Below are positions 35,114 to 47,450 of a DNA stretch of 64,000 nt, one piece after another. The DNA is from Bryobacterales bacterium. GTDB lineage: Bacteria; Acidobacteriota; Terriglobia; Bryobacterales; UBA6623. Both the position numbers and the translations under genes were made by a program. The first letter of the stretch is position 1. Each line of letters opens with the position of its first letter. A model generated the notes under the pieces. That model was not told the DNA's origin, did not search any database, and worked only from the letters and a program-made list of their open reading frames with translations. Location of the stretch: positions 1-64,000 of the forward strand of contig JAPPMG010000066.1 of the NCBI GenBank assembly GCA_028819215.1, written 5' to 3'.

Positions 35114-36331
35114 ATGAATCTGGACGAGATGCTGTCGCGGGACGCGCGCGGGATGCGTTCGTCGCTGATCCGGCAGCTCACCGGCTTGGTCAACCAGCCG
35201 CACGTGATCTCGTTCGCCGCCGGCTCGCCCAACGCGCAGACTTTCCCGCACGAGAAGTTGCGCCAAATCCTGCACGATCTGGTCGAGCGCGAGCGGGGCC
35301 ATGTATTCCAGTACTCCGTGACCCGCGGCAACGCGCAGCTAATCGATGCGGTCTGCGAGCGCGACCGCTCGCTCAAGTGCATCGAGTCCACCCCCGCCGA
35401 GACCCTGCTCGCCAGCGGCTCCCAGCAGGGGCTGGATTTCATCGCCAGAGTGCTGCTCGACCCGGGCGACGCGGTCTTCGTGGAGACGCCGAGCTTTATC
35501 GGCGCCATGTCGTCCTTCGAGAACTTTCGCGCCAAGCTGTTCGCAGTCGATTGCGACGAGGACGGCATGGACATGGGCCACCTCGCTCGGCGCATCGCCG
35601 AGGCGCGCTCCCAAGGCCGCCAGTGCAAGCTCATCTATGTCGTCCCGAACTTTCAAAACCCTGCCGGAACGGTGTGGTCGCAAGCGCGGCGGCAAGCACT
35701 GTGCGAGCTCTCGCGCCACGAACGGGTAGTGGTGGTGGAAGACGACGCATACGGCGAACTCTACTTCGACGGGATCGATCCCGAGGCCCTGGCACCAATC
35801 AAGTCTTGTCCCGATAGCACCCACGTGATCTACGTCTCGACGTTCTCCAAGATCCTCGCGCCCGGACTGCGCGTGGCGTGGATGCACGGCCCGGCCGAGA
35901 TCATCCAGCGGATCGAGTACTGCAAGGAAACCGGTGACCTGTGCACGCCGACGCTGAGCCAAAGGCTGGTGCTGGAATTCCTCGAGCGAGGCTGGATGCC
36001 GGCGCAGGCAGGCCTGGCCCGAAACTTCTACGCCGCCAAGTCCAAGACGATGCAGACCGCCCTGCGAGGGCACTTTTCCGGCCTGGCGCGCTGGCGCGCT
36101 GCGCGCGGCGGCTTGTTTCAGTGGCTGGACCTGCCGGAGGGCGTCGACGCTCTGGACCTGCTCCACGACAGCCTCGAACAGGACCAAGTCGCCTTCATTC
36201 CCGGAGGGCCGTTCTTCGCCGAAGCAGGACGGTCCAATGCGGTGCGACTTTCTTTTTCGAACGTAAGGGACCAAAATATTGATATCGGCCTGTCCCGCCT
36301 GAGTCGGCGGATCCGGCAAGCGCTCGCCTGA
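35114..36331 (+). CDS. PLP-dependent class I/II aminotransferase (2-aminoadipate transaminase-like)
   Basis: VISFAAGSPNAQTFPHEKLRQIL; LASGSQQGLDFIARVLLDPGDAVFVETPSF; YVVPNFQNPAGTVWS; YVSTFSKILAPGLRVAWM. Confidence 0.88.
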   Translation: MNLDEMLSRDARGMRSSLIRQLTGLVNQPHVISFAAGSPNAQTFPHEKLRQILHDLVERERGHVFQYSVTRGNAQLIDAVCERDRSLKCIESTPAETLLASGSQQGLDFIARVLLDPGDAVFVETPSFIGAMSSFENFRAKLFAVDCDEDGMDMGHLARRIAEARSQGRQCKLIYVVPNFQNPAGTVWSQARRQALCELSRHERVVVVEDDAYGELYFDGIDPEALAPIKSCPDSTHVIYVSTFSKILAPGLRVAWMHGPAEIIQRIEYCKETGDLCTPTLSQRLVLEFLERGWMPAQAGLARNFYAAKSKTMQTALRGHFSGLARWRAARGGLFQWLDLPEGVDALDLLHDSLEQDQVAFIPGGPFFAEAGRSNAVRLSFSNVRDQNIDIGLSRLSRRIRQALA

Positions 36332-36391
36332 AGTCGCGGCGTGCGGGTCTCGGACGCGAGGCACGCGTCCGGCCGGTCGCGAGCCTGAGCT

Positions 36392-39316
36392 ATGCCCGCA
36401 TACCCGAGCGACCTCGCTGCACAAATCAGCCGCCAGATCGAGGGCGAGGTGCGCTTCGACCGCTACTCGCGAGTGCTGTACTCCACCGACGCCTCGGTCT
36501 GGCAGATCGAGCCGATCGGAGCGGTCATCCCCAAGCACCACGGAGACGTCAGGTCCCTGGTCCAGCTCTGCTCGAAGCATCGAGTGCCCGTCCTGCCACG
36601 CGGCGGCGCCACGAGCCTTTCCGGCCAGACCGTGGGCGAGGCCGTCCATGTCGATTTCGCCAAGTACATGAACGGCATTCTCGAGACCAACCTCGAGGAG
36701 GGCTGGGTGCGCATCCAGCCGGGCGTCGTCCAAGACCAGCTGGGCAGGCACCTGAGGCCGCTGGGCTATCAATTCGGCCCCAACACGTCTTCCGCGAGCC
36801 GCGGCACCATCGGCGGCATGATCGGCAACAACTCGGCCGGTTCGCACTCGATCCTGTACGGCAAGACGATCGATCACGTGCTGGAACTCCGCTGCGTCTT
36901 CGCCGACGGCTCCGAAGCGTGGCTGAAACCAGTCGCGAACCGCGATTTGGAAGCACTCGGCAGGGGCGACGATTTCGTGGCCTCCTTGTATCGCCAGCTG
37001 CCCCAGATCGGAGCGCAGTACCGCGACGAGGTCTTGACCAGGTTTCCGCAGATCCTGCGGCGCGTCAGCGGCTACAACCTAGACGAACTCGTGCGCGACG
37101 GCGACGCCTTCGGCGCGGGCTATTCCAGCCGTCCCGGCCCGCTCAACCTCAGCCGGGTCGTTGTCGGCTGCGAGGGAACCCTGGCGGTCGTCACCGAGGC
37201 AAAGCTGCGCATCGTCCGCTCGCCCGCTAACAAAGGCATCCTCGTGGTGCATTTCGACTCCGTCTTCGCCGCGGTCGACGCCGCCGAGATGATCGTTTCG
37301 ACCAACCCGTCCGCAGCGGAGCTGATCGACGAATTCATCCTCAACAACGCCCGCGCCAACCCGTCGTTCGCGGGCAAGCTGGACTGGGTCGACCACGGCG
37401 CCCAAGCGCTGATGGTCGTGGAGTACCAAGGCCAGACCGCGGGCGAAGTCGACGCCAAGCTCAGCGCACTGCGCCATCTGCTGGAGCGGAACGGCACCGG
37501 ATTCGGCTACCTGCCGATCAGCGATCCGGCCAAGCAAGCACAGGTCTGGGGAGTGCGCAAGGAAGCCCTCGGCATCCTGATGTCGGTGAAAGGCGACCAC
37601 AAGCCGATCGCATTCGTGGAGGATCCGGCAGTGCCCATCCAGCAGATGGGCAGCTTCCTCAGGGACTTTCGCAACATTCTCGAGAAATACGAGGCCCACG
37701 GCGGCTACTACGGACACGCCTCGGTGGGCTGCCTGCACGTCCGTCCGATGGTCAATCTCAAGGATCCGGCGGAAGTGCGCAAGATGGCGGCGATCGCCGA
37801 CGAGGTCTTCGGCATCGTGATGAATTACGGCGGCTCGATGTCCGGCGAACACGGGGACGGCATCGCCCGCAGCAAATACAACCAGTGGCTCTTCGGCGAC
37901 AAGATCTACCAAGGCTTCCTGGACTTGAAACGGGCCATGGACCCGCACAACATACTCAACCCGGGCAAGGTGGTCAACGCTCCCGAACTCACCGATGACC
38001 TGCGCTGGGGCGCGGACTACAAGATGCGCCAAGTGAAGACGACGCTGGACTTTTCCGGCGACGGAGGGTTTGACCGGGCGATCGAGCTGTGCAACGGCGC
38101 GGGCGTCTGCCGCAAGCGCATGACGGGTACGATGTGCCCCTCGTACCACGCCACGATGGACGAGGAGCACTCCACGCGGGGCCGCGCCAACGCCTTGCGC
38201 GCCGCCCTGTCCGGGGCGCTTCCGCCCGAGGAGTTCACGTCGCGCCGAATGCACGACGTGCTGGACCTGTGCCTCGCCTGCAAGGCGTGCAAGACCGAGT
38301 GCCCCTCCAACGTGGACATGGCCAAGATCAAGTACGAATGGCTGTCCCACTACTACGACGAGCACGGCGTGCCGCTGAAGGCCAAGGCCTTCGGGCACAT
38401 CGAGCGAATCTACCGCCTAGCCGGCAAGGTGCCGCGCCTGTTCAATTTCGTCGGTTCGCTCCCGCCTGTGCGATGGCTGAACGAGGCCCTCCTGCACGTC
38501 GACCGCAGGCGGAAGCCGCCCAGCATGGCGGTGCAATCTTTCCGCGATTGGTTCGCGCGCCGTCCCGCCGGAGACCCCACGGCCGGCCGCGGACAGGTGA
38601 TTCTGCTGGACGACTGCTTCATGAACTTCAACTACCCGGAGGTCGGCAAGGCGGCGGTCGCCCTGCTCGAGGCTGCCGGCTATGAAGTCCTGCTGGCCGA
38701 CCACCGCTGCTGCGGCCGCCCGATGCTCTCGCACGGTCTGCTGGAAGACACCCGCGAGGCGGCCGTCCACAACGTGCGCGAACTCGACGCGCTGGCCAGC
38801 GGCGACGCGCAGATTGTCGGCTGCGAACCCAGTTGCCTGCTCACGCTGCGAGAAGAATACCCGGAACTCGTGCCGGACAGCGCGGCTAGACGCGTCGCTT
38901 CCAAGGCCCTGATGCTGGAAGAATTCTTGCTGCAACTGGCCGACCGGAACGAACTCGACATCGGCTGGCAGCCACTCGAGCGCAACGTTCTGTACCACGG
39001 GCATTGCCATCAAAAGGCCCAAAGCGGCACGCGGGCGACCCTGCAAACCCTAGAGCTCGTGCCCGGGCAGCGAGTGGAGGAGATCAATTCCGGCTGCTGC
39101 GGAATGGCCGGATCCTTCGGCTTCGAGAAGGGCCACTACGAGATCTCCCAAAAGATCGGGGCGGAGCGGCTCTTCCCGGCAGTGAATTCTGCCGCCGCCG
39201 ATACGGAGATCGCTGTCAGCGGGGTGTCCTGCCGCCAGCAGATCGACCACTTCACGAATCGAACGGCCCGGCACGTGGCCGAAATCCTCTGCGACAGCCT
39301 CAAGGACTCGCGATGA
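36392..39316 (+). CDS. FAD-linked oxidase fused to Fe-S oxidoreductase (YdiJ/D-2-hydroxyacid dehydrogenase type)
   Basis: FAD-PCMH region (VLPRGGATSLSGQTVGEAVHVDFAKYMNGIL), GSMSGEHGDGIARSKYN, CLACKACKTECPSNVDMAKIKYEWL, CCGRPMLSHGLL, NSGCCGMAGSFGFEKGHYEIS. Confidence 0.92.
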   Translation: MPAYPSDLAAQISRQIEGEVRFDRYSRVLYSTDASVWQIEPIGAVIPKHHGDVRSLVQLCSKHRVPVLPRGGATSLSGQTVGEAVHVDFAKYMNGILETNLEEGWVRIQPGVVQDQLGRHLRPLGYQFGPNTSSASRGTIGGMIGNNSAGSHSILYGKTIDHVLELRCVFADGSEAWLKPVANRDLEALGRGDDFVASLYRQLPQIGAQYRDEVLTRFPQILRRVSGYNLDELVRDGDAFGAGYSSRPGPLNLSRVVVGCEGTLAVVTEAKLRIVRSPANKGILVVHFDSVFAAVDAAEMIVSTNPSAAELIDEFILNNARANPSFAGKLDWVDHGAQALMVVEYQGQTAGEVDAKLSALRHLLERNGTGFGYLPISDPAKQAQVWGVRKEALGILMSVKGDHKPIAFVEDPAVPIQQMGSFLRDFRNILEKYEAHGGYYGHASVGCLHVRPMVNLKDPAEVRKMAAIADEVFGIVMNYGGSMSGEHGDGIARSKYNQWLFGDKIYQGFLDLKRAMDPHNILNPGKVVNAPELTDDLRWGADYKMRQVKTTLDFSGDGGFDRAIELCNGAGVCRKRMTGTMCPSYHATMDEEHSTRGRANALRAALSGALPPEEFTSRRMHDVLDLCLACKACKTECPSNVDMAKIKYEWLSHYYDEHGVPLKAKAFGHIERIYRLAGKVPRLFNFVGSLPPVRWLNEALLHVDRRRKPPSMAVQSFRDWFARRPAGDPTAGRGQVILLDDCFMNFNYPEVGKAAVALLEAAGYEVLLADHRCCGRPMLSHGLLEDTREAAVHNVRELDALASGDAQIVGCEPSCLLTLREEYPELVPDSAARRVASKALMLEEFLLQLADRNELDIGWQPLERNVLYHGHCHQKAQSGTRATLQTLELVPGQRVEEINSGCCGMAGSFGFEKGHYEISQKIGAERLFPAVNSAAADTEIAVSGVSCRQQIDHFTNRTARHVAEILCDSLKDSR

Positions 39317-40245
39317 GTCCTGCCCCGGCCCGCCTCGCTGCTACGCGCCCCGTCACATGGAAGGTCGGACTGTTCGCGCTGCTGATCAGTTTCTTCTGGA
39401 GCGGCAACATTGTTTCGATCAAGTTCGGGCTAGCCACCATCCCGCCGTTTTGGAGCGCTTTCTGGCGCATGGCCATCGGGGCGCTGGCGGTCTCGGCGTG
39501 GGCTTGGTTGCTGCGCAAGCCGGTCTGGATCGAACGCGAACAGCTGCGCGATTTCCTGCTCCTGGGGGCGATGTTCACGGCCCAGATCGCGATCTTCAAC
39601 CTATCGGTGTTCTACACGTCTCCGGCCTACGCCGTGATCCTGCTCAACACCAACCCCGTGATGGTCAACCTGATCAGCCACCACTTCGTGAAGGCCGACC
39701 GGCTCAGCGCGAGCAGGCTGCTCGGGCTGGCCATCGCCTTCGGGGGCATTTCGTACGTGATGCTCGGTCAGCCGGACGCGACCTTGGCCCCGAATCCGAT
39801 GCTCGGCAACCCGCTGATGCTCGTCTCGTCCTTCCTGCTAGCGCTGCGCATCGTGTACACGCAGCGCATGGTGCGCCGTGTCGGCGCGTATAGGCCCGTG
39901 ATCTGGCAGATGGTGCTGTCGCTGCCCGGGTTTCTCGCGCTGGCACTCGCCTTCGAGGAACCACTGCTCCAGCCGCTGTCGTATGAGCCGGTGCTGGCGA
40001 TTCTCTACCAAGCCATCGTCGTGGCCGGCTTCTGCTTCGTCTCGTGGACGAACCTGCTGAGGCTCTACAGCGCCGGCAATCTCGCGATGTACACCTTCAG
40101 CGTGCCCATCTTCGGCATTTTTCTCGCAGCGGCACTGTTCGACGAGCGCATTACCGGACGCCTGCTCGTAGGTGCCGTAGCGGTTGCGGCGGGCATTGCG
40201 ATCGTCACCAAAGCGAGGATGGGAGAGGCTTCGCGTGCCCGCTAA
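39313..40245 (+). CDS. EamA/DMT-family transporter
   Basis: Ten predicted TM segments with duplicated EamA pattern; ATG at 39313 overlaps preceding stop. Confidence 0.88.
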   Translation: MSPAPARLAATRPVTWKVGLFALLISFFWSGNIVSIKFGLATIPPFWSAFWRMAIGALAVSAWAWLLRKPVWIEREQLRDFLLLGAMFTAQIAIFNLSVFYTSPAYAVILLNTNPVMVNLISHHFVKADRLSASRLLGLAIAFGGISYVMLGQPDATLAPNPMLGNPLMLVSSFLLALRIVYTQRMVRRVGAYRPVIWQMVLSLPGFLALALAFEEPLLQPLSYEPVLAILYQAIVVAGFCFVSWTNLLRLYSAGNLAMYTFSVPIFGIFLAAALFDERITGRLLVGAVAVAAGIAIVTKARMGEASRAR

Positions 40246-41257
40246 GGCTCCCCAGAAGCCGGGACGGGTCGCGATTGCCACGGCATTGGTGCTGTCGGCG
40301 ATGTGGGGCCTGAACATCGTCGGCATCAAGGTTGCCCTCGCCACGTTCCCGCCAGCCTGGAACGCATTCTGGCGCGCACTGCTGGGCTGGCCGGTGCTAT
40401 GGGTCTGGGCTCGCCAAGGCGGGGTCCGTCTCAAGCCGCTGCCGGGCGAGACCCGCCCGCTGGTCCAGCTCGGGGTGTTCTTCGCGATCCAGATCATCAT
40501 GCTGAACCTCAGCCTGGACTGGACATCGGCCGGGTTCGCATCCGTCCTGCTCAATGCCGCGCCGGTCTTCATCAACACGTTCGCTCACTTCTACGTGCCC
40601 GGAGACCACCTTTCTGGTCAGCGACTGGCAGGCCTGGCCATGGCCTTCGGAGGCGTGGCCATACTGTTCCTAGGGCAGCCGGACCCCTCCCTGGCTCCGC
40701 GCCCGGTCCTGGGCAACGTCCTGGCCTTCGTCACCGCCGCGGTCATCGGAGGTCGCATGGTCTACACGCAACGGTTGGTGCAGCACATGGATTCTATGCG
40801 GGTGATCTTCTGGCAGGTCGGATTTTCCCTCCCGGTCTTCCTGCTCTTTGCGGCCATCTTCGAACCGCTGATGGTCGGCCCCTTGACGCTGTGGCCGTTC
40901 GTGTCTTGGATGTACTGCTCGTTAGGCGTGGTGGGCATCGCATTCGTACTGTGGATCCGCCTCCTAGAGAAGAACTCGCCCGCGCTGCTGTCCGTGTTCG
41001 TGTTCCCCACTCCGATCTTCGGAGTCGCGTTCAGTGCATTGATCTACTCCGAAGCACTGCCAGTGGAACTGGTCATCGGGGTGCTATGCGTGGCCTTTGG
41101 GATCCTGATCGTCATGCTCGAGAAGCGCCGCCAAGCAATAGAACCCTTTCCCGAGCGGACCGCCGGCACGCCGCGTGCGGAACGGTCAGAGTCGGAGCGC
41201 GAACCGCAGTACCGGGGCGAACCCGAGACCGTTGGGGTCTCCCGGGCGGGCGACTAG
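40235..41257 (+). CDS. EamA/DMT-family transporter
   Basis: Paralog of upstream EamA gene (SAMWGLNIVGIKVALATFPPAWNAFWRALLGW); GTG start overlapping upstream gene. Confidence 0.87.
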   Translation: MPAKAPQKPGRVAIATALVLSAMWGLNIVGIKVALATFPPAWNAFWRALLGWPVLWVWARQGGVRLKPLPGETRPLVQLGVFFAIQIIMLNLSLDWTSAGFASVLLNAAPVFINTFAHFYVPGDHLSGQRLAGLAMAFGGVAILFLGQPDPSLAPRPVLGNVLAFVTAAVIGGRMVYTQRLVQHMDSMRVIFWQVGFSLPVFLLFAAIFEPLMVGPLTLWPFVSWMYCSLGVVGIAFVLWIRLLEKNSPALLSVFVFPTPIFGVAFSALIYSEALPVELVIGVLCVAFGILIVMLEKRRQAIEPFPERTAGTPRAERSESEREPQYRGEPETVGVSRAGD

Positions 41258-41349
41258 CCCGATCACCGCAGATGCTGAGCATCGCATCCATCTCTTTGAA
41301 AACAAATATCTTACTCGACCTCTGGAGGCATTCTGGGCGGCGCGTGGGA

Positions 41350-41355
41350 TATAAT
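41350..41355 (+). promoter_or_regulatory. Candidate -10 element upstream of fabZ
   Basis: Perfect TATAAT about 47 nt upstream of fabZ start; -35 weak. Confidence 0.35.
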
Positions 41356-41401
41356 CGCAGTTTCGCTCGAGGCGGGCCCGCCGCTCTCCGGGGCTCCTGC
41401 G

Positions 41402-41845
41402 ATGTTGAACATCGAAGAAATCCAGAAGATCCTGCCGCACCGCTACCCGATGCTGCTGGTGGACAGGATTGTCGAGATGTCGGACAAGCGGATCATCGGC
41501 ATCAAGAACGTCACCTTCAACGAGCCCTTCTTCCAAGGCCACTTTCCGGGCAACCCGATCATGCCCGGCGTGTTGATCGTGGAGGCCATGGCCCAGTGCG
41601 GCGGCGTACTGGCCCTAGGAGCGATCGCAGACCGCGAGCGCAAGGTGGTGCTCTTCACCTCGATCGACGATTGCCGCTTCCGCGTCCAAGTGACGCCAGG
41701 CGACCAACTGCGCTTGGAGCTTGACATCTTGCGGCAGCGCGGCAATGTGATCAAGATGCAAGGCCAGGCCTATGTGGGCGACCGGCTTGTAGCGCAAGCA
41801 GTGCTAATGTGCAGCATCGCCGACAGGCCCGCGGCATACGCGTGA
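41402..41845 (+). CDS. fabZ: 3-hydroxyacyl-ACP dehydratase
   Basis: IQKILPHRYPMLLVDRIVEM; KNVTFNEPFFQGHFPGNPIMPGVLIVEAMAQ. Confidence 0.96.
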   Translation: MLNIEEIQKILPHRYPMLLVDRIVEMSDKRIIGIKNVTFNEPFFQGHFPGNPIMPGVLIVEAMAQCGGVLALGAIADRERKVVLFTSIDDCRFRVQVTPGDQLRLELDILRQRGNVIKMQGQAYVGDRLVAQAVLMCSIADRPAAYA

Positions 41846-42621
41846 TGGCGATCCACCGCACGGCAATCGTAGACCCCGCCGCGAGCGTCGACCCGACCGC
41901 CGAGATCGGACCGTACTGCATCGTCGGGCCGGGCGTTCGGGTTGGAGCCGGCACGCGCTTGATGGCCCATGTCTACGTCGACGGCGACACGGAGATCGGG
42001 CGTGACAACCGCTTCTATCCGTATTCAACCGTGGGAGTAGCTCCCCAAGATCTGAAGTACCGAGGCGAGCCTTCGAAGACGACCATCGGCGACCGCAATC
42101 AGATCCGCGAATTCTGCACCGTCCATCGCGGCACGGCGGGCGGCGGGAGCCTGACCGCAATCGGAGACGACAACCTGCTGCAGGCCTATGCGCACGTCGC
42201 GCACGATTGCTTCGTCGGCTCGCACTGCGTCTTGTGCCACTCGGCAACGCTGGGCGGGCACGTCGCGGTGCAGGACTATGCCTGGGTGGGCGCTCACAGC
42301 GGCATCCATCAGTACTGCCGCATTGGTGCCCACAGCTTCGTCGGCGGGTTCAGCGTCGTCACCCAAGACGTGTTGCCGTTCGCGACGGTCGTGAGCGAGC
42401 GGGAGACCAAGACCCACAACGTCAACGGAACCGGGCTGAAGAGACGAGGCTTCTCTAGCGAGGAGATCCAGTCTCTCAGGCGGGCATTCAAGATCTTGGT
42501 CCAATCGGAGCTCAACAACGACCAAGCCTTGGCCAAGATCGCCGCAGAACTGCCTGCGTCGCCATACCTCGATCAGCTTCGCGACTTCGTCCGCAGTTCC
42601 AAGCGGGGATTCGTCCCGTGA
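41845..42621 (+). CDS. lpxA: Acyl-ACP--UDP-N-acetylglucosamine O-acyltransferase
   Basis: Hexapeptide repeats IHRTAIVDPAASVDPTAEIGPYCIVGPGVRVGAGT; GLKRRGFSSEEIQSLRRAFKIL; ATGA overlap with fabZ. Confidence 0.95.
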   Translation: MAIHRTAIVDPAASVDPTAEIGPYCIVGPGVRVGAGTRLMAHVYVDGDTEIGRDNRFYPYSTVGVAPQDLKYRGEPSKTTIGDRNQIREFCTVHRGTAGGGSLTAIGDDNLLQAYAHVAHDCFVGSHCVLCHSATLGGHVAVQDYAWVGAHSGIHQYCRIGAHSFVGGFSVVTQDVLPFATVVSERETKTHNVNGTGLKRRGFSSEEIQSLRRAFKILVQSELNNDQALAKIAAELPASPYLDQLRDFVRSSKRGFVP

Positions 42622-43430
42622 AGTACGGACTCATCGCAGGGGGCGGCAGCTTTCCCATCCTCACGTTGAAGGCGGCGCGCGCAGCGGGCCACCAAATGGC
42701 CGTGGTTGCCGTCAAGGAAGAGGCCGCGCCGGAAGTGGAGGAACTGGCCGATTCCTGCCAGTGGGTGTCGCTCGGCCAGCTGTCCAAGCTGATCGAAACG
42801 TTCCACGCCGAAGGAATCAGCCAAGCGGTGATGAGCGGGCGCATTCAACACAAGCAGATCTTCTCGGCAATCCGCCCGGACTTGCGCCTGCTCAAGTTGC
42901 TCAACAGCCTTCGGCGCAAGAACACGAATTCCCTGCTCGGCGCGTTGGCGCAGGTCTTGGAGGACGAGGGCATCTCGCTGCTCGATTCGACACACTTCCT
43001 TTCCTCGAGCCTCGCGCGTCCGGGGCCTAACGGGAGGCGAAAGCCTTCAAAGGGCGAATCGAGCGATATCGCGTATGGCCGGGAAATTGCGCAGGCGCTG
43101 GCGGGATTCGACATCGGCCAGAGCGTGGTCATCTGCGAGCAGGCATGCGTGGCGGTCGAAGCCATGGAAGGCACGGACTTGTTGCTCGAGCGCGCGAAGG
43201 CCCTGTCCAACGGGCGGCGGCTGACGCTCGTGAAAGTGGCCAAGCCCAACCAAGACATGCGCTTCGACGTGCCGGTGATTGGCACGCGGACGATTCGGAA
43301 GATGCGGGCTGCGAACGCCACGGCCGTCGCGGTCGACGCGGCCAAGACACTGTTGCTCGACAAGGAGCAGTTGGTAGCGGAGGCGGATCAGGCGGGTATC
43401 GCGGTGTTCGGGCTTGCCGCACCCGCCTGA
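42618..43430 (+). CDS. lpxI: UDP-2,3-diacylglucosamine diphosphatase LpxI
   Basis: MKYGLIAGGGSFPILTLKAARAAGHQMAVVAVKEEA; VVICEQACVAVEAMEGTDLLLERA; LVKVAKPNQDMRFDVPVIGTRTI. Confidence 0.9.
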   Translation: MKYGLIAGGGSFPILTLKAARAAGHQMAVVAVKEEAAPEVEELADSCQWVSLGQLSKLIETFHAEGISQAVMSGRIQHKQIFSAIRPDLRLLKLLNSLRRKNTNSLLGALAQVLEDEGISLLDSTHFLSSSLARPGPNGRRKPSKGESSDIAYGREIAQALAGFDIGQSVVICEQACVAVEAMEGTDLLLERAKALSNGRRLTLVKVAKPNQDMRFDVPVIGTRTIRKMRAANATAVAVDAAKTLLLDKEQLVAEADQAGIAVFGLAAPA

Positions 43431-43433
43431 CAG

Positions 43434-43964
43434 ATGACTTCGATCGATCCCTTCGCGACACGGGCGTCCGGGAGGCTGAGGCTTTTCGTGTACGGCACGC
43501 TCAAGCGCGGGTTTGCGAATCACGAGCATTTCTGCCAAGGCCTCTTGGATTTCCACGAGGCAGAGATCCGCGGCCGCCTTTACGATGGCCCTGGATTCCC
43601 GCTCCTCCAAGTCCCAGGCGAGGACATCCTCGCAGAAGGGACGGGACGGGCCATGCACGACCTCGCCGTGCAGTTGCGTGCTGCGGATCAGGTTCGGTCG
43701 TCCTCGCGTTCGGCCGACAGATCCGCCGTCACTGGTTCGTGGGACACGGTATACGGAGAGTTGTTCTCCTTCTCCGACCCCGAGGCAAGGCTACCCGCTA
43801 TCGACAGGCTGGAGGGCTTCAACCCAGGCCACGCGAGCCTCTATCGGCGGGTGTTGGTGCCAGTCGTGACCCGCGATGCCTGCGAGGTGACTTGGGTCTA
43901 CGTCGTGGAAACGCCTGGCTTGAAGGAGCGTCGGCTCTACAGCGGCCGCTGGCCTGAGGTTTAA
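43434..43964 (+). CDS. Gamma-glutamylcyclotransferase/AIG2-like protein
   Basis: RLFVYGTLKRGFANHEHF; GPGFPLLQ; VYGELFSFSDPEARLPAIDRLEGF. Confidence 0.88.
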   Translation: MTSIDPFATRASGRLRLFVYGTLKRGFANHEHFCQGLLDFHEAEIRGRLYDGPGFPLLQVPGEDILAEGTGRAMHDLAVQLRAADQVRSSSRSADRSAVTGSWDTVYGELFSFSDPEARLPAIDRLEGFNPGHASLYRRVLVPVVTRDACEVTWVYVVETPGLKERRLYSGRWPEV

Positions 43965-43986
43965 ATCCTTGATCACCGAGTCCCTC

Positions 43987-44024
43987 TTGACGCAGCGTCG
44001 GCATTAGTCATATAGTTAGCTAAC
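43987..44024 (+). promoter_or_regulatory. Promoter with overlapping palindromic operator of the Phd/PIN operon
   Basis: TTGACG (43987-43992) N18 TATAGT (44011-44016), overlapped by perfect palindrome GTTAGCTAAC (44015-44024). Confidence 0.5.
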
Positions 44025-44046
44025 ATTGTCAGGCGAGGTATCGCCA

Positions 44047-44277
44047 ATGTCCATGGTGAACATCCATCAGGCAAAGACCCAGCTGTCACGGCTGTTGGTA
44101 CAGGTCGAGGCTGGCGAAGAGGTCGTAATTGCCCGCAACGGAAAGCCTGTAGCGCGACTCGTGCGTTTTCGCGACCGTGGCAAACGGCGATTCGGAGCAC
44201 TGCGGGGAAAGATCAGCATCGACGAGAGTTTCTTCGATCCGCTCCCAGAATCCGAGTTAGCTGCTTGGGAGCGATGA
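44047..44277 (+). CDS. Phd/YefM-family antitoxin
   Basis: MSMVNIHQAKTQLSRLLVQVEAGEEVVIARNGKPVARLVRF. Confidence 0.92.
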   Translation: MSMVNIHQAKTQLSRLLVQVEAGEEVVIARNGKPVARLVRFRDRGKRRFGALRGKISIDESFFDPLPESELAAWER

Positions 44278-44280
44278 ATC

Positions 44281-44667
44281 GTGCGGACGCTGCTTGACAC
44301 GCACGCGTTCTTGTGGTGGCTGGACGGAAGCGAGAAACTGTCGCAATCTGCCAAACGAACGATTTCAGACGAAGCAAACGAGATCCTGATCAGCGCCGCG
44401 TCTGCGTGGGAGATCGCCACCAAGTGGCGTCTCGGCAGACTTTCGGCCACGGAGGCTGTAGCACGAATTATCCCCGAGACGATCGCTGATCAGGGCTTCG
44501 ACGAGCTGCCGATCACTGTTGAGGACGCCACGCGAGCGGGTTTGCTGCCCGGCCCGCATCGTGACCCGTTTGACCGGATGTTGATCGCGCAGGCTCTGGC
44601 GCACGAGCTTGTGCTCATTTCGATCGAGGACTGCTTCGATGCCTATGGCGTAGCCCGTCTCTGGTAG
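44281..44667 (+). CDS. PIN-domain toxin (VapC-like)
   Basis: RTLLDTHAFLWWLDGSEKLSQSAKRTI; ISAASAWEIATKWRLGRL; GPHRDPFDRMLIAQALAHELVLIS; GTG start 3 nt after the antitoxin stop. Confidence 0.93.
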   Translation: MRTLLDTHAFLWWLDGSEKLSQSAKRTISDEANEILISAASAWEIATKWRLGRLSATEAVARIIPETIADQGFDELPITVEDATRAGLLPGPHRDPFDRMLIAQALAHELVLISIEDCFDAYGVARLW

Positions 44668-44791
44668 TTCCACCTCATTCTCAATGCGGACCCACCCAAG
44701 CGCCGGGACAGCGTGGGTGCGGCAGTTTCCCTGACGAGGGTCAGCAACTGTCTCAAGTGTGTCCGATCGCTGGATGAACTGAGCGCCTGAG

Positions 44792-47447
<2,656 letters not shown>

Positions 47448-47450
47448 CGT

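Noticed and set aside
35339-36877. 512-aa minus-strand ORF opposite aminotransferase/oxidase genes
   Set aside because: Spans two real genes on the other strand; no family motif
37079-38398. 439-aa minus-strand ORF opposite the FAD/Fe-S oxidase
   Set aside because: Shadow ORF; the plus strand has continuous motifs through the region
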